From positions 62,001 through 126,000 of the forward strand of contig NZ_MKIR01000024.1 in assembly GCF_001832905.1 (NCBI RefSeq): a stretch of 64,000 nucleotides of DNA, read 5' to 3'. The notes beneath the pieces are model-generated. The model had not been told where the DNA came from. It saw nothing but the letters and a program-made list of their open reading frames with translations, and made no database searches. Positions within the stretch are counted from its first letter, which is position 1. Each line of letters starts with the position of its first letter. This DNA is from Floricoccus tropicus. Its GTDB lineage: Bacteria > Bacillota > Bacilli > Lactobacillales > Streptococcaceae. The position numbers and the translations under genes are program-made. Below, in pieces: positions 54,508 to 63,186 of this stretch.

Positions 54508-55509
54508 TTATTTCGGCAATTGAGCCAAATATTCATCAATTATTGTAATAATTTCTTCTTGTGTTTCGGCTTGGTTGACAGCAACTTTTACTTTTGCAGC
54601 GCGTGGAGCACCTTTTAAATAATAAGCCGCGTGTTGACGGAATTCACGTGGTCCAAGCATTTCTCCTTTAAGAGCCACTAAACGTGCCAAGTGAAGTTTA
54701 GCTATCTCCATTTTTTCTTCAACTGATGGTTCATCAAGAAGTTCACCTGTTCTTAGGTAGTGTTCAGTTCTGTGAAGCATCCAAGGATTACCAAGGGCAG
54801 CACGACCAATCATGACGGCATCGCAGCCAACTTCATCAATCATGCGCTTAGCATCTTCTGGAGTTCTTACATCACCATTACCCATGAAAGGAATTGTAAG
54901 TTCACTTGCTACACGAGCCAATACATCCCAGTCAGCATGACCTTCATACATTTGAACGCGAGTACGCCCGTGCATGGCAAGAGCAGCTCCACCAGCTTTC
55001 TCAACAGCAAGTGCATTTTCTACGGCATATAAATGTTCTTCATCCCAACCAGTACGCATTTTGACAGTGACTGGTAGATCAACAGCAGAAGTAACAGCAT
55101 CTACCATTTCGTAAACTTTATCAGGATCAAGAAGCCAACGAGCACCAGCCTCATTTTTTGTTACTTTAGGTACTGGGCAACCCATATTGATATCAATTAT
55201 ATCAGTAGGTGTATACTCTTGAATAAATTGAGCAGCTTCGACAAGAGTTTCTTTATCCCCACCAAATATCTGCAAGCTAATTGGATGTTCTTTTTCATCC
55301 ATTTCAAGCATTGATAGAGTCTTTTTATTACGGTGTTGGATTCCTTTATCAGAAATCATTTCAACGACCACAAGTCCTGCACCGAACTCTTTAGCAGTTA
55401 CACGGAAGGCCTTGTTCGAGATACCAGCCATCGGCGCTACGACTACACGGTTTGGAATCTCCACATTACCGATTTTCCAAGGCGAGTTGTATTTTTTATC
55501 CATTTGCAT
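54508..55509 (-). CDS. dusB: tRNA-dihydrouridine synthase
   Basis: 333 residues. FMN-dependent TIM barrel: [14 protein letters not shown] at the N terminus, [11 protein letters not shown] (with catalytic Cys) around 106, [10 protein letters not shown], and [11 protein letters not shown] near FMN. It reduces uridine in tRNA D-loops. The ATG at 55509 has GGAGG nine bases upstream inside hslO; the genes overlap by 14 bases. Confidence 0.94.
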   Translation of the reverse strand: MQMDKKYNSPWKIGNVEIPNRVVVAPMAGISNKAFRVTAKEFGAGLVVVEMISDKGIQHRNKKTLSMLEMDEKEHPISLQIFGGDKETLVEAAQFIQEYTPTDIIDINMGCPVPKVTKNEAGARWLLDPDKVYEMVDAVTSAVDLPVTVKMRTGWDEEHLYAVENALAVEKAGGAALAMHGRTRVQMYEGHADWDVLARVASELTIPFMGNGDVRTPEDAKRMIDEVGCDAVMIGRAALGNPWMLHRTEHYLRTGELLDEPSVEEKMEIAKLHLARLVALKGEMLGPREFRQHAAYYLKGAPRAAKVKVAVNQAETQEEIITIIDEYLAQLPK

Positions 55510-56371
55510 TGATTATTTCCTCCAAATCAGCCTGACTGAAATCGTAGTGCTTAGTACAGAATTGACAAGTAACTTCAGCACCATGATCTTCGTCAATAAT
55601 AGCTTGAATCTCATCTTTTCCAAGACTTGCTAAACCTTCAGCGAAGCGTTCTTTACTACAATCACATTTGAATGCTAGAGGACTTTCTTCTAAAATCTTA
55701 TATTCGTCTTCACCATAGATGGCATCAAGCATTGATTTAAGCGGATTTTCTTCTTCTAAGATTTGAGAGATAGCAGGCATTTTTTGTACATGTTCTTCAA
55801 AACGTGCAATTTCTTCCTCAGTAGCATCAGGCATTACTTGAACTAAGAAGCCACCCGCAACCTTAACTTTGTCTTCACCATCAAGTAAGACATTTAGTCC
55901 AACAGCAGATGGAGTTTGTTCACTAGTTGTAAGATAGTAAGCAAGGTCTTCACCGATTTCACCAGTTACCAAAGGTACTTGACCAGTATAAGGATTCTTT
56001 AATCCCATATCTTTCACAACTACAAACCATCCTGGTGCAAGAATAGGTCCGACAATTACTTCACCTGTCGAAGTTTTCTTGTAGTCGATCTCGTTGTTCT
56101 TCATATATCCCTTAACGTTACCATGGCTATCAGCGACCACAATAATTGGTCCCACTTGCTCATTATCAGGCAAAATTCTTAGAGTAATCTTGTCGTTACC
56201 CTTTTGGTTTGCTCCCAAAATTTGCGCCGCAATGAGAGTACGTCCAAGAGCAACAGTAGAAGTTGACCAAGTATGATGTAAGTCTTGGGCAGTAGTTACA
56301 GTTTCTGTGGCATCTAGTGCATAGGCACGAAAATGTCCATTATTTGATATTGTTTTAATTATTTTATCCAT
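55496..56371 (-). CDS. hslO: Redox-regulated chaperone Hsp33
   Basis: 291 residues. The chaperone domain fills about 1-225; the zinc switch is CDC...CQFC (KCDCSKERF near 233 and TCQFCTKHY near 265). Oxidation releases zinc and activates holdase function. The gene order hslO-dusB is conserved in streptococci and lactococci. The AGGAGATT site precedes the ATG. Confidence 0.96.
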   Translation of the reverse strand: MDKIIKTISNNGHFRAYALDATETVTTAQDLHHTWSTSTVALGRTLIAAQILGANQKGNDKITLRILPDNEQVGPIIVVADSHGNVKGYMKNNEIDYKKTSTGEVIVGPILAPGWFVVVKDMGLKNPYTGQVPLVTGEIGEDLAYYLTTSEQTPSAVGLNVLLDGEDKVKVAGGFLVQVMPDATEEEIARFEEHVQKMPAISQILEEENPLKSMLDAIYGEDEYKILEESPLAFKCDCSKERFAEGLASLGKDEIQAIIDEDHGAEVTCQFCTKHYDFSQADLEEIINANG

Positions 56372-56784
56372 GATTAAATCTCCTAATTAGTACAAAATAT
56401 TTTAACATACTTTTACCCATTTTACCCCATTACTGCCTAGAATCCCATATAAAGCAGTTTTTCTTTTCTCTCTTTAGAAAAAGAATCCCATAAATCTTGC
56501 ATAAATATTATTTTCAGAAGAATAATGATCAAAAAAAGGACACTGAAAAACTTTTTATGGAATATATTGAGTTAATATTTAATAGCAGTTAAATATTAGA
56601 TATTTGTTGTTTATGTTCGGAAATTCAAAAATATTAATTTAAAATACTAGACAATATTCGCTTTTCTGAGAAAGTTATTTATAAAACAAGCTTAATATTC
56701 GACTTTTAAACTCGAACTATTTGAAAGATGGGCTGAAGATTGGTATAATAAACTGTAACTAAGTAAAAATTAGGGAGAAAAAAT
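56372..56784 (+). promoter_or_regulatory. purA upstream region with PurBox-like sites and promoter
   Basis: 413 bases without a gene. On the minus strand ATTTCCGAACATA (56612-56624) matches 12 of 13 positions of the PurBox consensus AWWWCCGAACWWT; weaker copies lie near 56657 and 56709 (AAACTCGAACTAT). The promoter is TTGAAA (56721-56726), 17 bases, TATAAT (56744-56749). An 11-base direct repeat AGAATCCCATA lies near 56440 and 56484. PurR control of purA is likely but inferred. Confidence 0.55.
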
Positions 56785-58074
56785 ATGTCATCAGTTGTTG
56801 TTGTAGGTACTCAGTGGGGAGATGAAGGTAAAGGTAAAATTACTGACTTCCTTAGTGCAAATGCAGAAGTTATCGCACGCTATCAAGGTGGAGATAACGC
56901 GGGACATACTATCGTCATTGACGGTTTCAAATATAAACTTCACTTAATCCCATCAGGAATCTTTTTCCCAGAGAAAATTTCTGTAATCGGAAATGGTGTC
57001 GTAGTAAATCCAAAATCTCTTGTTAAAGAGCTTGCATATTTACATGAAAATGGTGTAACTACTGAAAATCTTCGTATTTCAGATCGTGCGCACGTTATCT
57101 TGCCATACCATATCAAACTTGACCAACTTCAAGAAGATGCTAAGGGTGATAACAAAATTGGTACAACTATCAAAGGAATCGGACCTGCTTACATGGATAA
57201 AGCAGCGCGTGTTGGTATCCGTATCGCAGACCTTCTTGACGAAGAAATCTTTGCTGAACGTTTAAGAATCAATCTTGAAGAGAAGAACCGTCTATTTGTT
57301 AAAATGTATGACAGCGAACCTCTTGACTATGATGAAATCTTTAACGAATACTATGAATATGGTCAACAAATTAAAAAATATGTTGCTGACACTTCAGTAA
57401 TCTTAAATGATGCTCTTGATGCAGGTAAACGTGTTCTTTTCGAAGGTGCACAAGGAGTTATGCTTGATATTGACCAAGGTACATATCCATTCGTAACATC
57501 TTCAAACCCAGTAGCTGGTGGTGTAACTATCGGTAGTGGTGTAGGACCATCTAAAATCTCAACAGTTGTCGGAGTATGTAAAGCATACACTAGCCGTGTA
57601 GGTGATGGACCATTCCCAACTGAATTATTTGATGAAACTGGTGAACGTATCCGTGAAATCGGACATGAATACGGAACTACAACAGGTCGTCCACGTCGTG
57701 TTGGATGGTTTGACTCAGTAGTAATGCGTCATTCTCGCCGTGTATCAGGACTTACAAACCTTTCACTTAACTCAATCGACGTACTAAGCGGACTACCAGA
57801 AGTTAAAATCTGTGTCGCTTATGACCTTGACGGTGAAAGAATCGAATACTACCCAGCAAGCCTTAAAACTCTAGAACGTTGTAAACCAATCTACGAAACA
57901 CTTCCAGGTTGGGAAGAAGATATCACAGGTGTCCGTACCCTAGAAGAACTTCCAGAAAATGCCCGTAATTATGTTCGTCGTGTAGGTGAACTTGTAGGAG
58001 TACGTATTTCTACTTTCTCTGTTGGGCCGGATCGTGACCAGACTAACGTCTTAGAATCTGTTTGGGGTATATAA
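56785..58074 (+). CDS. purA: Adenylosuccinate synthetase
   Basis: 429 residues. The GTP-binding [11 protein letters not shown] (about 8-18) with catalytic Asp13, and [21 protein letters not shown] and [12 protein letters not shown], are all present. It joins IMP and aspartate in AMP synthesis. A GGGAGAAAA site lies in front. The 3' end runs into a structured repeat whose left arm includes the stop codon. Confidence 0.97.
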   Translation: MSSVVVVGTQWGDEGKGKITDFLSANAEVIARYQGGDNAGHTIVIDGFKYKLHLIPSGIFFPEKISVIGNGVVVNPKSLVKELAYLHENGVTTENLRISDRAHVILPYHIKLDQLQEDAKGDNKIGTTIKGIGPAYMDKAARVGIRIADLLDEEIFAERLRINLEEKNRLFVKMYDSEPLDYDEIFNEYYEYGQQIKKYVADTSVILNDALDAGKRVLFEGAQGVMLDIDQGTYPFVTSSNPVAGGVTIGSGVGPSKISTVVGVCKAYTSRVGDGPFPTELFDETGERIREIGHEYGTTTGRPRRVGWFDSVVMRHSRRVSGLTNLSLNSIDVLSGLPEVKICVAYDLDGERIEYYPASLKTLERCKPIYETLPGWEEDITGVRTLEELPENARNYVRRVGELVGVRISTFSVGPDRDQTNVLESVWGI

Positions 58075-58174
58075 TCGTCTAAAATAGCGTGCTACGTCGT
58101 CGATTTCGTTGCGATGAACCATAAGTTCTATCGCTCCTCATCTCCTCGTACCCCATCTATTTTATCTCGATTAT
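58071..58174. repeat. Structured interspersed repeat, intermediate form (element C)
   Basis: 104 bases with perfect arms: ATAATCG-tc-TAAAATAG on the left and CTATTTTA-tct-CGATTAT on the right (15 base pairs in two blocks). The interior contains TACGTCGTCG, TTCGTTGCGATGAA and AAGTTCTATCG, words also found in element A (CGATGAACGC, AAGTTCTATGG). It overlaps the purA stop codon and may double as its terminator. Confidence 0.7.
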
Positions 58175-58500
58175 ATAAGATAATTAAGTTTATCTATCCT
58201 AACTTATCTTCTTGCATTTCATATATTATACTCTGGCTTTACTGTAGATGTAGTGATGATGTGATAAGTAGGTTCTATCTGTGGCGCGTTTCCTAGCCAC
58301 AAACAATTTGTCATATATTCTTTTAAACAAATGGATATTTGATAATTATTATTTTGTATTTAAACGGAGTTCTTTGGTTAGGGCTTCGTTTTCTTTCTTT
58401 AAAACTATGAAGTGTACTTAAATATTTATACGTAAATTGGTTTTGAAAATTGCGATTTAAAGTAATAAATTTCTTTTATTTTTGTTCTTTTCAAGTAAAA
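58175..58500 (+). other. Gene-free stretch between element C and the rplM promoter
   Basis: About 325 bases. I see no supported gene. A weak hairpin AACGGAG/CTTCGTT followed by TTTCTTTCTTT (58362-58400) may be a terminator. The rest is AT-rich and featureless to me. Confidence 0.35.
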
Positions 58501-58504
58501 CCCC

Positions 58505-58533
58505 TTGACGGCTATACAAATTTACGGTAAGAT
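58505..58533 (+). promoter_or_regulatory. Promoter of rplM-rpsI
   Basis: TTGACG (58505-58510), 17-base spacer, TAAGAT (58528-58533). Confidence 0.85.
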
Positions 58534-58540
58534 AATAAAC

Positions 58541-58635
58541 GGTATTGTTTACCACCATTTTTTGGCCCCGGAAACCAGAAAATAACGAATGCAAGGAACG
58601 GCATTCACAAGTAAACAAAGACAGAAAATATTAGG
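58541..58635 (+). promoter_or_regulatory. L13 leader (autoregulatory mRNA structure)
   Basis: A structured leader between promoter and rplM. A closing stem TTGTTTAC (58545-58552) pairs with GTAAACAA (58611-58618), and an inner hairpin GAATGC (58587-58592) pairs with GCATTC (58601-58606). Position and size fit the Firmicutes L13 leader family, to which L13 is thought to bind for feedback control. Assignment is by position and pairing, not alignment. Confidence 0.75.
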
Positions 58636-58642
58636 AGATATC

Positions 58643-59089
58643 ATGAACAAAACTACATACATGGCTAAGCCAGGTGAAGTTGAGCGTAAATGGTACGTTG
58701 TTGACGCAACTGATGTACCTCTAGGACGCCTTTCAGCAGTTGTTGCAAGCATCTTACGCGGAAAAAATAAACCAACATTTACACCACACACTGACACAGG
58801 TGATTTCGTAATCGTTATCAACGCTGGACAAGTAAAACTTACAGGTAAAAAAGCTACTGACAAGATTTACTACCGTCATTCATTATACCCAGGTGGTTTA
58901 AGATCAACTACTGCAGGAGAACTTCGCGCTAAGAACCCAATCCGTCTTATCGAAACTTCTGTAAAAGGTATGCTTCCACACAACACTCTAGGACGTGCTC
59001 AAGGTATGAAACTTAAAGTGTTCGCTGGAGCAGAACATACTCATCAAGCTCAACAACCAGAAGTGCTTGATATCACAGGATTAATTTAA
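58643..59089 (+). CDS. rplM: Ribosomal protein uL13
   Basis: 148 residues from [20 protein letters not shown], chosen because TTAGGAG is correctly spaced; the frame extends 18 codons upstream but through the leader structure. The [19 protein letters not shown] block is the family signature. It is co-transcribed with rpsI. Confidence 0.97.
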   Translation: MNKTTYMAKPGEVERKWYVVDATDVPLGRLSAVVASILRGKNKPTFTPHTDTGDFVIVINAGQVKLTGKKATDKIYYRHSLYPGGLRSTTAGELRAKNPIRLIETSVKGMLPHNTLGRAQGMKLKVFAGAEHTHQAQQPEVLDITGLI

Positions 59090-59102
59090 GGAGGGCTGAA
59101 CA

Positions 59103-59495
59103 TTGGCACAAGTACAATATCTCGGCACTGGACGCCGTAAAAACTCAGTAGCTCGTGTACGTTTAGTACCTGGTACTGGTAAAATCACAGTAAACAACAA
59201 ACCTGTTGAAGAATATATCCCACATGCTGACCTACGTTTAGTAATCAACCAACCATTTGGCGTTACTCAAACTGTTGGTGCATACGACGTTTTAGTAAAC
59301 GTTAACGGTGGAGGATATGCAGGACAATCTGGAGCAATCCGTCACGGTATCTCTCGTGCATTGCTTGAAGTTGACCCTGACTTCCGTAGCGAACTTAAAC
59401 GCGCTGGACTTCTAACACGTGATGCTCGTATGGTAGAACGTAAGAAACCAGGTCTTAAGAAAGCTCGTAAAGCAAGCCAATTCTCAAAACGTTAA
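59103..59495 (+). CDS. rpsI: Ribosomal protein uS9
   Basis: 130 residues, [20 protein letters not shown] onward, ending in the basic [12 protein letters not shown] tail that reaches the P-site tRNA. The start codon is TTG, seven bases after AAGGAGGG; no ATG lies nearby in frame, so the TTG start is firm. Confidence 0.97.
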   Translation: MAQVQYLGTGRRKNSVARVRLVPGTGKITVNNKPVEEYIPHADLRLVINQPFGVTQTVGAYDVLVNVNGGGYAGQSGAIRHGISRALLEVDPDFRSELKRAGLLTRDARMVERKKPGLKKARKASQFSKR

Positions 59496-59526
59496 TATAC
59501 AGATTCGAAAGAATATATATTATACA

Positions 59527-59567
59527 GCAAAACCCACTTTTCCAGAAATGGAGAGGTGGGTTTGCTA
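59527..59567 (+). terminator. Terminator of rplM-rpsI
   Basis: GCAAAACCCAC / GTGGGTTTGC hairpin with an inner TCC/GGA pair. The T-run is weak. Confidence 0.75.
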
Positions 59568-59631
59568 TTAATTGATTTAAATTACGTATAAATATTTGTA
59601 ATAAAAAATTAATGGTAGGAAGGTATTTAAT

Positions 59632-60840
59632 ATGACTAATTCTGTAAGTTCTACTTCTGAAAAAATGTTTGATATAGCAGCTTTTTTTAGTGGTGTTGGT
59701 GGAATTGAGCTTGGTTTTGAACAAACAGGTAAGTTCAGAGTGGTATATGCAAATGAATTTGATAAAAATGCTCAAATTACATATAAAAAAAATTACCCTG
59801 ATGTGAATTTAGATGAGAGGGATATCAGAGATGTTAAATCTAGTGATGTACCTAAATCTGATGTTATTGTCGGAGGTTTTCCTTGTCAAGCATTCAGTAT
59901 TGCTGGATATAGGAAAGGCTTTGAAGATGATCGAGGAGATTTGTTTTTTGAATTGTTGAGGATTATTAAATCAAAAAAACCACAATCAATATTTATTGAA
60001 AATGTAAAGAATATGGTTACTCATGATCATGGAAATACTTTCAAAATTATTAGAGAAGCATTAACCATGAATGGCTATTTAATAAAATGGAAAGTTTTAA
60101 ATGGTAAGGACTATGGGAACATACCTCAAAATAGGGAGAGGATATATATTGTTGGTTTTAGAAATATGGAATCTTTTGAAGCATTTCAGTTTCCTGATGA
60201 AATTGAATTAACAACTAGCCTTAGTGATGTAATTGATTTTAAAACTCCACAGGATGATCTTCTTTATTATAAACAAGGGCGTCAACCTTTTTATGACAAG
60301 CTAGTCAACGAAATTATAGATGATAATTCCATCTATCAGTGGAGAAGACAGTATGTCCGTGAAAATAAATCTGGGGTTGTTCCAACATTAACAGCAAATA
60401 TGGGAACAGGTGGACATAATGTTCCTTTAATAAAGGCAGTAGATGGGATTAGAAAATTAACTCCAAGGGAGACATTTAATGTGCAAGGATATCCATCCAC
60501 CTTTAAATTGCCCTCTATAGCCAATAGTCATCTATATAAACAGGCAGGCAATAGTGTTGTTGTTCCGGTCATTAAAAGAATTGCGGAAAACATTGCTAAA
60601 TCATTAGAAATTTCAGATTCTGAATATAAAGCTAAATTAGTTGATGATGGTTCCTTTCATATTATGCATACTAAGATGAATGGAAAATTTGAAGGAGAGT
60701 CTGAATTAATTTATATTGCAAAAAATGAAATCGATTTAGAAAATTTTAGAAAAGAAAATAATATTCATTTTATACTTGAAAATGAGTACATAAATGGATT
60801 ATCGAAAAATAAGAAAATGGATTTCTACAGTTATGAATAA
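59632..60840 (+). CDS. C5-cytosine DNA methyltransferase of a type II restriction-modification system
   Basis: 402 residues. Ordered motifs: I FFSGVGGIELGFEQTG (about 18-33), IV GGFPCQAFS with nucleophile Cys85, VI ENV (123-125), VIII QNRER (166-170), target recognition region about 190-260, IX and X RKLTPRETFNVQGYP and QAGNSVVVPVI. About 80 extra C-terminal residues follow motif X. It methylates a specific site and so protects host DNA. It starts the AT-rich defence cluster and has its own terminator. Confidence 0.93.
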   Translation: MTNSVSSTSEKMFDIAAFFSGVGGIELGFEQTGKFRVVYANEFDKNAQITYKKNYPDVNLDERDIRDVKSSDVPKSDVIVGGFPCQAFSIAGYRKGFEDDRGDLFFELLRIIKSKKPQSIFIENVKNMVTHDHGNTFKIIREALTMNGYLIKWKVLNGKDYGNIPQNRERIYIVGFRNMESFEAFQFPDEIELTTSLSDVIDFKTPQDDLLYYKQGRQPFYDKLVNEIIDDNSIYQWRRQYVRENKSGVVPTLTANMGTGGHNVPLIKAVDGIRKLTPRETFNVQGYPSTFKLPSIANSHLYKQAGNSVVVPVIKRIAENIAKSLEISDSEYKAKLVDDGSFHIMHTKMNGKFEGESELIYIAKNEIDLENFRKENNIHFILENEYINGLSKNKKMDFYSYE

Positions 60841-60845
60841 AATTA

Positions 60846-60876
60846 AGAACCCACTAGATTAGTGGGTTCTTTTTTG
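60846..60876 (+). terminator. Terminator of the methyltransferase gene
   Basis: AAGAACCCACT-agatt-AGTGGGTTCTT hairpin and T-run. It separates methyltransferase from endonuclease transcription. Confidence 0.9.
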
Positions 60877-60903
60877 TTATATTATAGTCAAGAATACACA
60901 GCC

Positions 60904-60923
60904 ATGAGGTATGAGGTATGAGG
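60904..60923 (+). repeat. Heptamer tandem repeat at the endonuclease ribosome-binding site
   Basis: ATGAGGT repeated two and a fraction times (ATGAGGT ATGAGGT ATGAGG). The GAGG units are the only Shine-Dalgarno-like sequence before the endonuclease ATG at 60934. Confidence 0.6.
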
Positions 60924-60933
60924 ATAAAATAAT

Positions 60934-62517
60934 ATGTGGGAAGAATTAAAAGAAGAAAATAAACAAAAATATAAAACTTTAATAACAAATTTTGCAAGTT
61001 TGAGTGAGGCTTTCTCACAGAAGGCAGAAGAAATGTATGGGGAAAAAGAACTTTATGTAGCACCAATTGTAAATTCAAAATTTCAAGAAACAGTTTTTCA
61101 AAAATCATTCGGAGGTGTTGCAGAAGATATTGCAAATACATCATATGATGTATCATTAAAACTTGATAATAATAAAAAATATTTAATCGGAATAAAGTCA
61201 TTTGGTATTAGTTCAGGTGATCAGAAAATTGCTCAGTTCAAAAGTAACAGTGTGTCAGATGATTGGGGATCAATATTATCAAAGATAAAATATAATGTAG
61301 AGAATAATGAAAATCATGAAGATGAAAATAAAAATTTATACAAAGATCTGGCACTTAAAATATCATATCTGAGAAATGATAGAATCAAATCTTCAAAGGA
61401 ATTAATAAAAGGCTTCAAAGCGACCGATATCTCAGTGGAAGCCGTGTATCATGTGCTTATGCCATCTAAAAAGGGAGATTGTCCAAAAATATGGGTTGGA
61501 GAAACTTCATATTCACCTATCGATATAGATAATTTAAAAATAATAGGAGCAACTTCTAATAAAAATCCAACAAATTTTAAATTTACAGACGGAAACCATG
61601 ATTATAAGTATACATCTGCTGATAGCCAACTATATATGTCTTTTAAAAATAATGATATTGTTATTGATGAATGGGATGTTAACTATGTGAATGACCCGTT
61701 CTCAATTTTTGAAAATTTGCATTTATTGTCAGAAAAAAAACAAACAAATGATTTAAATGAAATTGAACAGACAGTATCATGGATGATTGCAAATAAAAAA
61801 GGAGAAGTTGAAGAGAGCTCGGGGTTTAATGGGTTTGATGGAGCGACTAAACTTGGTAAGGATTCGAGGATTAAAAGAATTGATCAAATAGAAGAAAAAT
61901 ATACCAATATTTTATCAGCTGATGAAATGGACTATCTTATAAGCCAATTGAAAATAATACTTTTATCTAAATGGAAAACAACCGAAGACAAAAGAAAAAT
62001 GAAAGAAATAAGAGATGAGTTGTTTAGCTATGCTGAAAAATTTGATAGTCAAGAATTGATAAATACTTTACAGTCAACATTATATAGACCGGTTAGCGAA
62101 ATGTATATACCAATACCAAATTCTAAAAAATTTCATGACGAAAATCCGAATTTTTTTGGTCAAAATATTGGAACTTTTAAAGAAGGAACAAGCAAATTGA
62201 AGTTGGACAAAGAAAAAAGAGTATTCAACTTAGAGTTTATGCAATCAGGAGATTCTATAAAGGCATACATAAATCAAGATAATGGAAAATCAATTCAGTC
62301 TAAAGATAAACAATCTATTCTTGGAGAATGGATTTTAAGAGGAATATTTCAGTTAAAACCTAGAGAGCCGTTGACTAAAAAAAGATTGGATGAGATAGGG
62401 ATCAATGCAATAAGATTAAGTAAATTCAAAAATACTGAAAGAGGAGTTGGAATTGAATTTATTTGGATAGATGAAAAAAATCCACCTAATGATGCTTGGG
62501 GTTGGATAAATAAATAA
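60934..62517 (+). CDS. Probable type II restriction endonuclease
   Basis: 527 residues with no recognised named family. A PD-(D/E)xK-like core is plausible at about 65-110: VAEDIANTSYDVSL followed by KYLIGIKSFGISS and DQKIAQFK. The usual acidic residue two before the Lys is Ile (GIK), so a displaced Glu (Glu70 or so) may serve. The remaining 400 residues probably hold the target recognition domain. Function is inferred from the methyltransferase just upstream; the gene is tightly linked (19 bases) to the Kiwa-like genes downstream. Confidence 0.65.
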   Translation: MWEELKEENKQKYKTLITNFASLSEAFSQKAEEMYGEKELYVAPIVNSKFQETVFQKSFGGVAEDIANTSYDVSLKLDNNKKYLIGIKSFGISSGDQKIAQFKSNSVSDDWGSILSKIKYNVENNENHEDENKNLYKDLALKISYLRNDRIKSSKELIKGFKATDISVEAVYHVLMPSKKGDCPKIWVGETSYSPIDIDNLKIIGATSNKNPTNFKFTDGNHDYKYTSADSQLYMSFKNNDIVIDEWDVNYVNDPFSIFENLHLLSEKKQTNDLNEIEQTVSWMIANKKGEVEESSGFNGFDGATKLGKDSRIKRIDQIEEKYTNILSADEMDYLISQLKIILLSKWKTTEDKRKMKEIRDELFSYAEKFDSQELINTLQSTLYRPVSEMYIPIPNSKKFHDENPNFFGQNIGTFKEGTSKLKLDKEKRVFNLEFMQSGDSIKAYINQDNGKSIQSKDKQSILGEWILRGIFQLKPREPLTKKRLDEIGINAIRLSKFKNTERGVGIEFIWIDEKNPPNDAWGWINK

Positions 62518-62536
62518 TATTTTAGTGGAGGTGTAT

Positions 62537-63145
62537 ATGTTTAATGGTACAAAAATTTGGTATAAAATTCTTTATTTTATTACTGCCATGTCACCATCCT
62601 ATATTCTGTTTCTCTTTGGATTTAAAGATAAATATATAGCCGAAAAAAATGGATACGAAGATATATTAAAATTTATTCTTAATAATATCGATAATATTAT
62701 TATTGCTTTTATTTTGTTTTTCGTAGCTATGTCATTGATATTAAAATTAATTTTGATATCTCAATATATAAATTCAACTACTGATAGAGTTGGTAATGAA
62801 AATGTAAATTTATTTGAAGAAAGAAATCTTAAGGAATTAAACAGTGGTGTTGTATCATTTATATTAGGAAATATTTTACCTGCAGTAATTTTAGTTGGTA
62901 ATTCTCCTAAAATAACATTTATTGCATTTCTTATAACACAAATCATACTTTATATATTAATAATGAATAGTTCAGATATGTTTCCAAATCTATTATTGAT
63001 AATTCAAGGTATGAATTTAGGAACTACTAAAAAAAACGATTACGTATTTACATTTAAATCAACGAAATATGAGGAATTTAAAGTCTATCAGATAGGTGAT
63101 ACATATAAGTCGAAAATGTATATTGCAATGTATAAAAAAACATAA
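62537..63145 (+). CDS. kwaA: KwaA-like membrane protein (Kiwa defence)
   Basis: 202 residues from MFNGTKIWYK, chosen because GGAGG is five bases upstream; a GTG four codons earlier is inside that site. Four membrane helices: about 8-28 (MSPSYILFLFGF), 50-70, 100-120 and 124-155. A short soluble tail with YEEFKVYQIG ends the protein. Size, topology and the partner gene fit KwaA, the membrane sensor of Kiwa. On its own the sequence would be unclassified; the call depends on the KwaB-like neighbour. Confidence 0.65.
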   Translation: MFNGTKIWYKILYFITAMSPSYILFLFGFKDKYIAEKNGYEDILKFILNNIDNIIIAFILFFVAMSLILKLILISQYINSTTDRVGNENVNLFEERNLKELNSGVVSFILGNILPAVILVGNSPKITFIAFLITQIILYILIMNSSDMFPNLLLIIQGMNLGTTKKNDYVFTFKSTKYEEFKVYQIGDTYKSKMYIAMYKKT

Positions 63146-63186
63146 AAAATAGTATTTTAAATAATGAATGTGTAGAGGGAAAAGTA

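Noticed and set aside
58114-58296. Plus-strand open frame of 60 codons after purA
   Set aside because: It starts inside repeat element C, has no ribosome-binding site and no recognisable sequence.
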